Positions 1-6,194 of a stretch of 6,982 nt of DNA are shown piece after piece. This DNA comes from Pseudomonadota bacterium (lineage in GTDB: Bacteria > Pseudomonadota > Gammaproteobacteria > Xanthomonadales > Xanthomonadaceae), in contig JAEXBT010000022.1 in NCBI GenBank assembly GCA_023393895.1, positions 1 to 6,982 of the forward strand, read 5' to 3'. Under the pieces are notes generated by a model. That model saw nothing but the letters and a program-made list of their open reading frames with translations. It ran no database searches and was not told the DNA's origin. Numbering within the stretch: position 1 is the stretch's first letter; the number at the start of each line of letters is the position of its first letter. Both the position numbers and the translations under genes were made by a program.

Positions 1-292
1 TCACCGAAGCGATGCCCTTGTCACGCGAAGCGGTGCTCTTGTACATCTCGCTCTTGCCGATGGATTCGCCGTTGCGCGCCATCAGCGAGAAGTAGGGGCT
101 GCCGTCCTTGGCGATCTTCTTGTCGAAGTTCGATGTCGCCTGCGCATGCTTGCGCACCGACTCAATGCCCTTCTCGCACCCTGCACGCGAACCGTAGCCT
201 TCGCTGGTGAGCACCACCTGGCCATTGGAGGCCTTGAGGTTGAACTGGAACTCGCCGTTCTTGCGTTTGCTGATCTCGAACTTGCCTGCCAT
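1..292 (-). CDS. DUF1508 / YegP-family protein (C-terminus cut by window edge)
   Basis: The gene starts at an ATG at 292 and reads to the left edge with no stop, giving 97 visible residues; YegP-type proteins are usually about 110 residues, so only the last few are missing. Two tandem DUF1508 repeats are visible: residues about 12-49 (GEFQFNLKASNGQVVLTSEG, then a GCEKGIESV block) and about 63-97 (DGSPYFSLMARNGESIGKSE, then a DKGIASV block). Each repeat is a small beta-rich unit ending in a helix. A GGAGG ribosome site at 298-302, 5 bases before the ATG, supports this start. The family is widespread and soluble, but its biochemical role is not settled, so no function is assigned. It lies 78 bases downstream of the ribokinase stop on the same strand and could be read through or use its own promoter. 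Confidence 0.88.
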   Translation of the reverse strand, partial: MAGKFEISKRKNGEFQFNLKASNGQVVLTSEGYGSRAGCEKGIESVRKHAQATSNFDKKIAKDGSPYFSLMARNGESIGKSEMYKSTASRDKGIASV

Positions 293-370
293 CGGGGCCT
301 CCACAAGGTGAAAGGAAGTTGCCATCTTCTGCGTTCAGGGAGATGACTCGCGCAGTCTAGACCGGAATCC

Positions 371-1318
371 TCAACCGATCTGCAGGTGAGGCATCGCCAG
401 CGCGGCGCCGGCCCGCTCGGTGGCGCGAGCAGCATAGCGCCCGGCGAACCCCGCATGGTCGACGAACGGTGCTTCGGGCCGCAGCGCCATCGAGGCGCAC
501 AACGCCCCGTTGAAGGCATCGCCCGCGCCGGTGGTATCGACCACGCGTGCCGGTTCGGCCGGCAGGTGGTAGCAGACGGCGGCATCGCCCCGTGTTGCGC
601 CGTCCGGATGCGACACCATGCAGCCCGCGCCGCCCAGCGTGACCACCACGGTGCCGTGCGGGTGCAGTACGCGACAGAGCAGGTGCAGCGCCTCGATGCC
701 AGCGGACGCTACCGCATCGGGCGGAATCGCCATGGCGGTGTGGCGGGCGAGCAGTCCGGCGAACTCGGTTTCATTCGGTGTGAGCACATCTGCCAGTGCA
801 AGCAGGGAGGTCGTTGTATCGGCGTTCGCCGGTGCCGGGTTGAGCACGGTGGCGACGCCGGCCTCGCGGGCGATCCGGAGCGCGTGCACGATCGCCGAGG
901 GCGGCGATTCCAGCTGGGCCAGCAGCACGCGCGAGTCGCGGATCAGCACCGCTTGCGCCTCCACATGCGTCACCGACAGGGCGGCGTTCGCGCCCGCGCC
1001 AATGACGATGCTGTTGCGCCCTTCCGCATCCACGAAGATGCCGGCGGTGCCGGTCGGCGTGGGGCATGCCTCACCCAGGAGGTCGATCCCGTCGCCGCTC
1101 GCGAGCGCACGCGCCAGCTGGCCCCCGGCATCCTCGCCCAGCGCGCAGATGAAGGCAGTCACGGCGCCGGCGCGGCGTGCGGCCACCGCCTGGTTGAAGC
1201 CCTTGCCGCCGGGGCCGCTTGCGTACTCGCCGGCGAGCGTCGCGCCGGGCTCCGGCAGGCGCGGGCAGCGCCAGACGTGATCGACGTTGAACGAGCCGAC
1301 GACGGTGACGCGGCCCAT
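371..1318 (-). CDS. rbsK: Ribokinase (PfkB-family sugar kinase)
   Basis: Predicted cytoplasmic kinase that phosphorylates D-ribose (or a related sugar or nucleoside) at the 5-position with ATP. The 315 residues match ribokinase length. Visible motifs in order are the substrate-site N11-x-D13; PfkB signature 1, GPGGKGFNQAVAA (35-47); Q135-L-E137; NPAP (160-163); N182-E-T-E185, the Mg/phosphate NxxE motif; T227-L-G for nucleotide binding; and PfkB signature 2, DTTGAGDAFNGA (261-272), with D267 as the expected catalytic base. A Phe (F41) replaces the small residue usual after GGKG in ribokinase, so substrate range is less certain than fold. The ATG lies 4 bases after the nupC stop with no good Shine-Dalgarno sequence of its own, which suggests translational coupling. 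Given the transporter next door, ribose released from imported nucleosides is the likely substrate; a nucleoside kinase or another PfkB sugar kinase is the alternative. Confidence 0.88.
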   Translation of the reverse strand: MGRVTVVGSFNVDHVWRCPRLPEPGATLAGEYASGPGGKGFNQAVAARRAGAVTAFICALGEDAGGQLARALASGDGIDLLGEACPTPTGTAGIFVDAEGRNSIVIGAGANAALSVTHVEAQAVLIRDSRVLLAQLESPPSAIVHALRIAREAGVATVLNPAPANADTTTSLLALADVLTPNETEFAGLLARHTAMAIPPDAVASAGIEALHLLCRVLHPHGTVVVTLGGAGCMVSHPDGATRGDAAVCYHLPAEPARVVDTTGAGDAFNGALCASMALRPEAPFVDHAGFAGRYAARATERAGAALAMPHLQIG

Positions 1319-1322
1319 CGGC

Positions 1323-2618
1323 TCAGCCGAAATGGCTCAGAACGCCTGCGATCGTGGCGGTCATGAAGGTGGCGATGGAGCCGCCCAGCACCGCGCGCAG
1401 GCCGAATTTCGCCAGATCGCCGCGACGATCCGGCGCGAGCCCGCCGATGCCGCCGATCTGGATGGCGATCGAGCTGAAGTTGGCGAAGCCGCACAGCGCG
1501 TAGGTGGCGATCAGCGCGCCCTGCGGCGTCAGGGTCATGCCCGGCGCCTGGCCGTTGAGGATCTTCGACAGCTCGGTGTAGGCGATGAACTCGTTGATCA
1601 CCACCTTCTGCCCAATCAGCGAACCGACGGTGGTCGCATCCTGCCACGGCACGCCGATCACCCAGGCGACCGGGGCGAGCAGTGCGCCGAGGATGGTCTC
1701 GAGGTTGGTGGGCCGGCCGATCATCTGCGCGATGCCGGTGATCTCGCCCAGCCAGGTCAGCGGCGCGTTGAGCAACGCGATCAGCGCGATGAAGGCGAGC
1801 AGCATCGCGGCGATGTTCAGCGCCAGCTTGAGGCCGTCGGCGGCACCGGATGCGGCGGCATCGATCAGGTTGGAAGCGGTCTTCTCCACTTCCATCTTCA
1901 CCGTGCCCCGGGTCAGTGGTTCCTGCGTTTCTGGAATCAGCAGCTTCGCCACCACCAGCGTGGCCGGTGCTGCCATGATCGAGGCGGCCAGCAGGTGCTT
2001 CGCGTAGAACGCCTGCGCGGCAGGATCAGGGCCGCCGAGCATGCCGACATAGGCGGCCAGCACGCCCCCGGCGATATGCGCCATGCCACCGATCATCATG
2101 GTGATCAGCTCGGAGTTCGTCATCTTCGAGATGTACGGACGTACCGTCAGCGGCGCCTCGGTCTGGCCGATGAACACGCTGGCGCAGACGCTGGTGGTTT
2201 CCGCACCGGACACGCGCATCACCTTGGTGATGGCCCAGGCCATGCCGCGCACGATCGCCTGCATCACGCCGAGGTGATAGAGCACGCCCATCAGCGCGGA
2301 GAAGAAGATGATGGTCGGCAGCACCTGGAAGGCGAACACGAAGCCGAACTTCGATACGTCCATCAGCGAGCCGAAGATGAAGTTCGAACCGACGTTGACG
2401 AACTCCAGGATCCGGACGAAGCCCTTGCCGAGCCAGTCGAAGACATCGCGGCCGCCGGGCACCAGCAGCACCAGCGCGGCGAAGGCGATCTGCAGCACGA
2501 TGCCGGTCAGCACCAGCTTCCAGTCCACCGCACGCTTGTTGTTGGAGAACAGCCACGCGATGCCGACGAGGACCGCCAACCCGAACACGCCGAACCCGAT
2601 CCGCGACAAGCCTTCCAT
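1323..2618 (-). CDS. nupC: Concentrative nucleoside transporter (CNT/NupC family)
   Basis: Inner-membrane cation-coupled nucleoside importer of 431 residues, the normal size for bacterial CNT proteins. The sequence is strongly hydrophobic throughout, with an N-terminal membrane segment at about 8-24. The nucleoside-site motifs known from the Vibrio cholerae CNT structure are present: G151-Q-T-E154-A-P-L, I341-N-E343-F-x-A-Y, and F378-A-N380-F-S-S383-I-A. These correspond to the Q/T/E, Glu and Asn/Ser residues that contact base and ribose. The ATG at 2618 is preceded by a G-rich stretch (six G, 6 bases upstream) that probably serves as a ribosome site. It is followed after 4 bases by the ribokinase gene, implying one transcript for uptake plus phosphorylation. 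The 80 bases upstream hold a hairpin but no convincing promoter. Base or cation (Na+ or H+) preference cannot be read from the sequence. Confidence 0.93.
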   Translation of the reverse strand: MEGLSRIGFGVFGLAVLVGIAWLFSNNKRAVDWKLVLTGIVLQIAFAALVLLVPGGRDVFDWLGKGFVRILEFVNVGSNFIFGSLMDVSKFGFVFAFQVLPTIIFFSALMGVLYHLGVMQAIVRGMAWAITKVMRVSGAETTSVCASVFIGQTEAPLTVRPYISKMTNSELITMMIGGMAHIAGGVLAAYVGMLGGPDPAAQAFYAKHLLAASIMAAPATLVVAKLLIPETQEPLTRGTVKMEVEKTASNLIDAAASGAADGLKLALNIAAMLLAFIALIALLNAPLTWLGEITGIAQMIGRPTNLETILGALLAPVAWVIGVPWQDATTVGSLIGQKVVINEFIAYTELSKILNGQAPGMTLTPQGALIATYALCGFANFSSIAIQIGGIGGLAPDRRGDLAKFGLRAVLGGSIATFMTATIAGVLSHFG

Positions 2619-2649
2619 TCACTGCCCCCCGAAACGTCGCGCCAGACTA

Positions 2650-2667
2650 GGGCAGCGGCTGCCGCCC
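2650..2667 (-). other. GC-rich hairpin between the GDT1 gene and nupC
   Basis: On the minus strand GGGCGGC and GCTGCCC pair across a 4-base AGCC loop (7 bp, one G·U). There is no T-run on either side, so it is not a canonical Rho-independent terminator. It could stabilise a GDT1 3' end or sit in the nupC leader; whether nupC has its own promoter here is not evident. Confidence 0.3.
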
Positions 2668-2698
2668 GGCAAGGCGCGCGCGTTCAGGCGCGTCATCC

Positions 2699-3271
2699 TC
2701 AACCCACGCCCTTGATCGCCGCCCACAGGCCCAGTAGCAGGAACACCACCGCTGCGGTGATTCGTGCCGCCTTGAGCGGCAGGCGGTGCGCGAACCTGGC
2801 GCCCAGCAGCACCACCGGCACGTTGGCCAGCAGCATCCCTAGCGTGGTGCCAGCCACGACCTGCCAGAGCGGCGCGTATTTCGCCGCCAGAAGCACGGTG
2901 GCCACCTGGGTCTTGTCGCCGATCTCGGCGATGAAGAAGGCGATGGTGGTGGCGATGAATGCGCCGCGCGCGGGCAGGGCGGTGTCGTCATCAAGCTTGT
3001 CGGGTTTCAGCGTCCACAGCGCGATGGCGATGAAGCTCACTGCCACCACCCAGCGCAGCACGTCGGGCGTCAGCCACTGGGCCACCAGCGTCCCCAACCA
3101 GCCGGCCAGGGCATGGTTGAGCAGGGTGGCGACGAGGATGCCCCAGGCGATAGGCCAGGGCTTGCGGAAGCGCGCTGCCAGCAGAAGGGCCAGCAGTTGG
3201 GTCTTGTCCCCGATTTCGGCCAGCGCCACGGTGCCGGTGGAGATCAGCGCGGGATAGAACGAATAGTCCAT
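2699..3271 (-). CDS. GDT1/UPF0016 (TMEM165-type) membrane protein, likely Mn2+ exporter
   Basis: Predicted inner-membrane cation transporter of 190 residues. It shows the family hallmark: two copies of the ExGDKT motif, A18-E-I-G-D-K-T-Q25 and A115-E-I-G-D-K-T-Q122, each in a hydrophobic helix and together forming the cation site of the inverted-repeat fold. About six membrane segments are visible, with a short acidic linker (KPDKLDDDT, 89-97) between the halves. An in-frame upstream extension to 3376 exists, but its residues are basic, unlike the family, and would lie in the riboswitch. The ATG at 3271 (MDYSFYPALISTGTVALAEI) matches how family members begin. The ribosome site is weak (TGGA, 8 bases upstream). 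Bacterial relatives such as Vibrio cholerae MneA export Mn2+; the manganese riboswitch in this gene's leader independently supports that role. Ca2+/H+ exchange is the main alternative from the wider family. Confidence 0.9.
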   Translation of the reverse strand: MDYSFYPALISTGTVALAEIGDKTQLLALLLAARFRKPWPIAWGILVATLLNHALAGWLGTLVAQWLTPDVLRWVVAVSFIAIALWTLKPDKLDDDTALPARGAFIATTIAFFIAEIGDKTQVATVLLAAKYAPLWQVVAGTTLGMLLANVPVVLLGARFAHRLPLKAARITAAVVFLLLGLWAAIKGVG

Positions 3272-3305
3272 CGTCGGGGTCCAGGGCCGGGCACTGCGGA
3301 GGACG

Positions 3306-3352
3306 CGAAAGCAGGCCGGACGGCCCGGCCATGGGCGCCCCGCCTGCCTTCG
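3306..3352 (-). promoter_or_regulatory. Candidate expression platform of the Mn2+ riboswitch
   Basis: On the minus strand, CGAAGGCAGGC (3352-3342), which includes six of the seven bases of the 3' strand of aptamer helix P1, is complementary over 11 positions (10 Watson-Crick, one G·U) to GCCTGCTTTCG (3316-3306). It therefore cannot form P1 and this helix at once. A second local hairpin, GGCCGG/CCGGCC (3330-3314), competes with the distal arm. GGCCGGGC (3330-3323) is also exactly complementary to GCCCGGCC at 3292-3285, just upstream of the weak ribosome site (3283-3280). No U-run follows any of these stems, so control of translation is more likely than termination. This reading is inference from base pairing only. 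Confidence 0.55.
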
Positions 3353-3454
3353 GTCTTGCCCGCGATGCTGTCGCACCGCTCGCGCGCCATGGCCGGTTGG
3401 CCAAGCATGTTGACGCGCGCCCCGGCCACTGGCCGGTGGGCTACTCCCCGGAGG
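3347..3454 (-). ncRNA. yybP-ykoY manganese riboswitch aptamer
   Basis: A 108-base leader element, read on the minus strand upstream of the GDT1 gene. P1 is CCTCCGG (3454-3448) with CCGAAGG (3353-3347), six of seven pairs. Immediately inside P1 are the two conserved blocks of the family: GGAGTAGC, part of GGGGAGTAGCC at 3449-3439, and GCAAGA, part of GCAAGACC at 3359-3352. The next helix is CCGGCC/GGCCGG with a 3-base loop (3436-3422). A helix GCGCGC (3420-3415) with GCGCGC (3387-3382) encloses the conserved GTCAACATGC block (3414-3405). A further hairpin, GCGGTGC/GCATCGC, has a GACA loop (3379-3362). This arrangement matches the Mn2+-sensing yybP-ykoY class, which commonly precedes UPF0016/GDT1 and MntP-type exporters. 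The aptamer ends 75 bases before the ATG. High Mn2+ is expected to switch the downstream gene on. Confidence 0.9.
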
Positions 3455-3463
3455 AGTGGCGGC

Positions 3464-3469
3464 ATTCTA
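3464..3469 (-). promoter_or_regulatory. Possible -10 element for the riboswitch/GDT1 transcript
   Basis: TAGAAT on the minus strand lies 9 bases upstream of the riboswitch P1 helix, so a start shortly after it would give a transcript opening with the aptamer. No good -35 hexamer is visible at 16-18 bases upstream, so this is supported mainly by position. Confidence 0.35.
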
Positions 3470-3513
3470 GTCCGTGCCCCGGCCGGGCGCATCCATCCGC
3501 CATCGCCCGTGCC

Positions 3514-3519
3514 TATACT
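3514..3519 (+). promoter_or_regulatory. Possible -10 element for the SPFH-nfeD operon
   Basis: TATACT lies 32 bases upstream of the SPFH start codon in the divergent intergenic region and is the best -10 match on this strand. No clear -35 box accompanies it. It would give a short 5' leader ending in the strong AGGAGG ribosome site at 3539-3544. Confidence 0.4.
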
Positions 3520-3551
3520 CGGTGCATTGCTGATGCCCAGGAGGGGAAACG

Positions 3552-4529
3552 ATGTCATTTGGAACGATGCTGGCGCTGGTATTGCTGGTGGCAGGCGTGA
3601 TCGTGCTGTTCAAGGCCGTGCGGATGGTGCCGCAGGGCTTCGAATGGACGGTGGAGGCCTTCGGCAAGTACACCCATACCCTTTCGCCGGGCCTGCACTT
3701 CCTGATTCCGGTCTACCAGGGCATCGGCCGCAAGATCAACATGATGGAACAGGTGATGGAGGTGCCGAGCCAGGATGTCATCACCAAGGACAACGCCGTG
3801 GTCAAGGTGGACGGCGTGGTGTATTTCCAGGTGCTCGATGCCGCCAAGGCCGCCTACGAGGTCGCCCAGCTGGAAGTCGCGATCATCAACCTGGTGATGA
3901 CCAACATCCGTACCGCGATCGGCTCGATGGACCTGGACGAATCGCTGTCCAAGCGCGACGAGATCAACACCAAGGTGCTGGTGGCGGTGGACCAGGCCAC
4001 CCATCCGTGGGGCGTCAAGGTCAACCGCATCGAGCTGAAGGACATCGCGCCGCCGCGTGACCTGGTCGATTCGATGGCGCGGCAGATGAAGGCCGAGCGC
4101 GAGAAGCGCGCCAACATCCTGGAGGCCGAGGGCAAGCGTGCGTCCGACATCCTCCGCGCGGAGGGCGAGAAGCAGTCGGCGATCCTTGAGGCCGAGGGTG
4201 AGAAGGAAGCCGCGTTCCGCCAGGCCGAGGCGCGCGAGCGGCTGGCCGAGGCCGAGGCCAACGCCACCCGCATGGTCAGCGACGCGATCGCCGGTGGCAA
4301 CGTGCAGGCGATCAATTACTTCGTCGCCCAGAAGTACATCGAGGCGTTCAAGGCGCTGGCCGAGGCGCCGAACCAGAAGTTCGTGATGATGCCGATGGAG
4401 TCCGCCGGCGTGATCGGCTCGCTGGCAGGCATCGCCGACCTCGCCAAGGAGGCGCTGGAGCGCAATGGCAGCACGCCGCCGCCACGCCCGCCGCAGCCGC
4501 CGCGTCCGCAGTTCCCCGCCGGAGGTTGA
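3552..4529 (+). CDS. qmcA: SPFH/stomatin-like membrane protein (QmcA/YbbK group)
   Basis: A 325-residue membrane-anchored scaffold of the stomatin/prohibitin/flotillin/HflK superfamily, thought to form large ring or cage oligomers in the inner membrane and to organise membrane microdomains or assist FtsH-type quality control. Residues 5-22 form the single N-terminal membrane segment. The SPFH domain runs from about 24 to 185, with the typical start VPQGFEWTVEAFGKY and the stomatin-group signature R119-T-A-I-G around 119-124. A coiled-coil stretch follows, made of four 11-residue repeats around EAEG (189-232). A VQAINYFVAQKYIEAF segment (251-266) matches the conserved C-terminal part of the family. 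The tail (308-325) is proline-rich. AGGAGG at 3539-3544, 7 bases upstream, supports the ATG. The nfeD gene follows after 3 bases, the classic SPFH-NfeD pair (ybbK-ybbJ in E. coli). The cellular target is unknown. Confidence 0.93.
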   Translation: MSFGTMLALVLLVAGVIVLFKAVRMVPQGFEWTVEAFGKYTHTLSPGLHFLIPVYQGIGRKINMMEQVMEVPSQDVITKDNAVVKVDGVVYFQVLDAAKAAYEVAQLEVAIINLVMTNIRTAIGSMDLDESLSKRDEINTKVLVAVDQATHPWGVKVNRIELKDIAPPRDLVDSMARQMKAEREKRANILEAEGKRASDILRAEGEKQSAILEAEGEKEAAFRQAEARERLAEAEANATRMVSDAIAGGNVQAINYFVAQKYIEAFKALAEAPNQKFVMMPMESAGVIGSLAGIADLAKEALERNGSTPPPRPPQPPRPQFPAGG

Positions 4530-4532
4530 GCC

Positions 4533-4964
4533 ATGCGCTGGGAAGTCTTCACCTGGGCCGCACTCGCCTTCGTGCTGATCGCTGCGGAGACCCTCGTCCC
4601 CGGTGCGTTCCTGCTGTGGCTGGGCCTGGCGGCCGCTGCTGTCTTCATCGTCGTGCTGCTGTTGCCCGGGATGAGCGTGCTGATGCAGGTGGTCCTGTTC
4701 ATCGCGCTCAGCTTCGTGTCGATCGCCATCTATCGGAAGTGGTTCCGCGGCAAGGGACGCGGCAGCGACCAGCCGCTGCTCAATCGGCGCGGCGAACAGC
4801 TGATCGGCCACGTCGCCACGCTCGCCGTGCCGATCGTCAACGGCGAGGGCCAGGTGCAGATCGGCGATGCCTACTGGACGGTCGAAGGCCCGGACCTCCC
4901 GGCGGGCACGCGGGTGCGCGTGGTGGCGACCCGCGGCATGGCACTGCTGGTGCAGGAAGCCTGA
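4533..4964 (+). CDS. NfeD-family membrane protein, short form (YbbJ-like)
   Basis: A 143-residue inner-membrane partner of the preceding SPFH protein. Three hydrophobic segments (about 6-24, 26-46 and 48-67) lead into a basic stretch (YRKWFRGKGRG, 67-77). A soluble C-terminal NfeD OB-fold domain follows (about 86-143), recognisable by G92-x-x-A-T-L-A-V-P-I, N103-G-E-G, the I110-G-D-A-Y-W-T-V strand and the closing G125-T-R-V-R-V segment. It lacks the ClpP-like serine protease domain of long NfeD proteins, so it is expected to be a structural partner rather than an enzyme. A GGAGG at 4521-4525, inside the end of the SPFH gene, lies 7 bases before the ATG; stop and start are 3 bases apart, so the two are co-translated. 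E. coli YbbJ with QmcA is the closest familiar arrangement. Confidence 0.92.
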   Translation: MRWEVFTWAALAFVLIAAETLVPGAFLLWLGLAAAAVFIVVLLLPGMSVLMQVVLFIALSFVSIAIYRKWFRGKGRGSDQPLLNRRGEQLIGHVATLAVPIVNGEGQVQIGDAYWTVEGPDLPAGTRVRVVATRGMALLVQEA

Positions 4965-5008
4965 GTCGCGCGGCGTACCTGCCGCGACAGTGCGGAACGC
5001 GGGCAACG

Positions 5009-5025
5009 CCGATGCCATAATCGGC
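5009..5025 (+). promoter_or_regulatory. Inverted repeat around a -10-like CATAAT upstream of gcvT
   Basis: GCCGA (5009-5013) and TCGGC (5021-5025) form a 5-bp inverted repeat with an 8-base spacer. The spacer and the first base of the right arm contain CATAAT (5016-5021), a plausible -10 hexamer 27 bases before the gcvT start. No strong -35 is visible. The repeat could be an operator, a small transcript hairpin or chance. The rest of the 84-base gap (4965-5048) holds an imperfect GTCG..CGGC/GCCGCGAC stem just after nfeD without a T-run. The gap is too short for, and shows no sign of, a tandem glycine riboswitch. Confidence 0.35.
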
Positions 5026-5048
5026 GTTTCCCAACGTGCGAGCCTGCC

Positions 5049-6149
5049 ATGACCCGGAGCACCATCCTCAACCAGACCCACCGCGACATGGGCGCGAAGA
5101 TGGTGGACTTCGGCGGCTGGGACATGCCGATCCATTACGGTTCCCAGATCGACGAGCACCACGCGGTGCGGCAGGACGCCGGCATGTTCGATGTCTCGCA
5201 CATGACCGTGGTGGACCTGCATGGCGCCGGCGCCCGCGCCTTCCTGCGCAAGCTGCTCGCAAACAATGTCGACAAGCTGCAGAAGCCGGGCAAGGCGCTG
5301 TACAGCGGCATGCTCAATGCAGACGGCGGGGTCATCGACGACCTCATCGTCTACTTCCTGCGTGAGGACTGGTTCCGCCTAGTGGTGAATGCCTCCACCC
5401 GCGACAAGGATCTGGCGTGGATCGGCGAACAGTCCAAGGGCTTCGATGTCGAAGTGCGCGAGCGCCCGGAGCTGGGTATCGTCGCGGTGCAGGGGCCGGC
5501 CGCACGCGAGAAGGTCATCGCCCTGCTGCGCGAAGGCGACCGTGACGCGGCGCGCAAGCTCGGGCGCTTTGCCGCCGTCGATGTGCAGACCTCCGAGGGC
5601 GTGCCGGTGTTCCTGGCCCGTACCGGCTACACCGGCGAGGACGGATTCGAGGTCATCCTTCCCGAGGACCGCACGGTCGGGTTCTGGAATGCGCTGCACG
5701 CGGCAGGCGTTCGGCCGGCCGGGCTCGGCGCACGCGATACCCTGCGGCTCGAGGCGGGCATGAACCTCTACGGCCAGGACATGGACGAGGCGGTGCTGCC
5801 GGACGAAGCGGCCATGGGCTGGACCATTGCGCTCGACGAGGGCCGCGACTTCAACGGCCGCGCTGCCATCGAGGCGCAACGCACGGCCGGCACCGCGCGG
5901 CAGATGATCGGGCTGGTGATGGACGAGAAGGGCGTGCTCCGCCACGGACAGAAGGTGCTGAGCGCGGCGGGCGAGGGCGAGATCCTGTCGGGGACCTTCT
6001 CGCCGACCATCGGAAAGGCGATCGCGCTGGCCCGCGTGCCAGCCGGTGATCCGGGCCGGGTCCGCGTGGACATCCGTGGCCGCGAGGTCCCGGTGCGGGT
6101 GGTCAAGTTCCCGTTCGTGCGAGAAGGCAAGATCCAGGACGGCGTCTGA
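5049..6149 (+). CDS. gcvT: Glycine cleavage system T protein (aminomethyltransferase)
   Basis: T protein of the glycine cleavage system (EC 2.1.2.10). It takes the aminomethyl group from the lipoyl arm of H protein, releases ammonia and transfers the one-carbon unit to tetrahydrofolate as 5,10-methylene-THF in the cytoplasm. The 366 residues match the family. Visible landmarks are the N-terminal [15 protein letters not shown] (18-32), the folate-site loop MFDVSHM (46-52), G93-G-V-I-D97-D98-L with the conserved catalytic aspartate, R191[10 protein letters not shown]201, and [19 protein letters not shown] (227-245). The C-terminal beta-barrel carries [15 protein letters not shown] (314-328). 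The ATG sits where the family begins, although its ribosome site is weak. gcvH follows 45 bases later and accepts the same lipoyl chemistry. No truncation or missing key residue is seen. Confidence 0.97.
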   Translation: MTRSTILNQTHRDMGAKMVDFGGWDMPIHYGSQIDEHHAVRQDAGMFDVSHMTVVDLHGAGARAFLRKLLANNVDKLQKPGKALYSGMLNADGGVIDDLIVYFLREDWFRLVVNASTRDKDLAWIGEQSKGFDVEVRERPELGIVAVQGPAAREKVIALLREGDRDAARKLGRFAAVDVQTSEGVPVFLARTGYTGEDGFEVILPEDRTVGFWNALHAAGVRPAGLGARDTLRLEAGMNLYGQDMDEAVLPDEAAMGWTIALDEGRDFNGRAAIEAQRTAGTARQMIGLVMDEKGVLRHGQKVLSAAGEGEILSGTFSPTIGKAIALARVPAGDPGRVRVDIRGREVPVRVVKFPFVREGKIQDGV

Positions 6150-6156
6150 TCGCCGC

Positions 6157-6162
6157 TACACT
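6157..6162 (+). promoter_or_regulatory. Possible -10 element for gcvH
   Basis: TACACT (overlapping CACTAT, 6159-6164) lies in the 45-base gap between gcvT and gcvH, 32 bases before the gcvH start. The same kind of spacing is seen ahead of the SPFH gene. There is no good -35. gcvH may have an extra internal promoter as well as being read from gcvT. Confidence 0.25.
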
Positions 6163-6194
6163 ATCCGCATTCCACACCATCCACGGAGTCATCG

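Noticed and set aside
1287..3257. Long 656-residue plus-strand open frame
   Set aside because: It is antisense to rbsK, nupC and the GDT1 gene, all of which show clear family motifs. Its protein is low-complexity, rich in His, Gln, Arg and Gly, as expected from the reverse frame of GC-rich genes.
3314..3330. GGCCGG/CCGGCC hairpin as an intrinsic terminator in the riboswitch leader
   Set aside because: It is followed on the minus strand by TGCTTTCGCG rather than a run of T, so it is kept only as part of a possible translational expression platform.
3272..3376. N-terminal extension of the GDT1 gene to an upstream start at 3376
   Set aside because: The extra 35 residues are basic and proline-rich with no resemblance to the family, and the start codon would fall inside the riboswitch. 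The ATG at 3271 matches family N-termini.
4965..4988. Hairpin just after nfeD as a terminator
   Set aside because: The stem is interrupted by two bulged bases and has no following T-run, so there is no support for Rho-independent termination.
4965..5048. Glycine riboswitch ahead of gcvT
   Set aside because: Only 84 bases are available and none of the conserved glycine-aptamer blocks is seen.
3555..5222. 555-residue minus-strand open frame
   Set aside because: It lies opposite the SPFH gene, nfeD and the start of gcvT and has a His/Arg/Leu-rich composition with no domain pattern. It is a shadow of the real genes.
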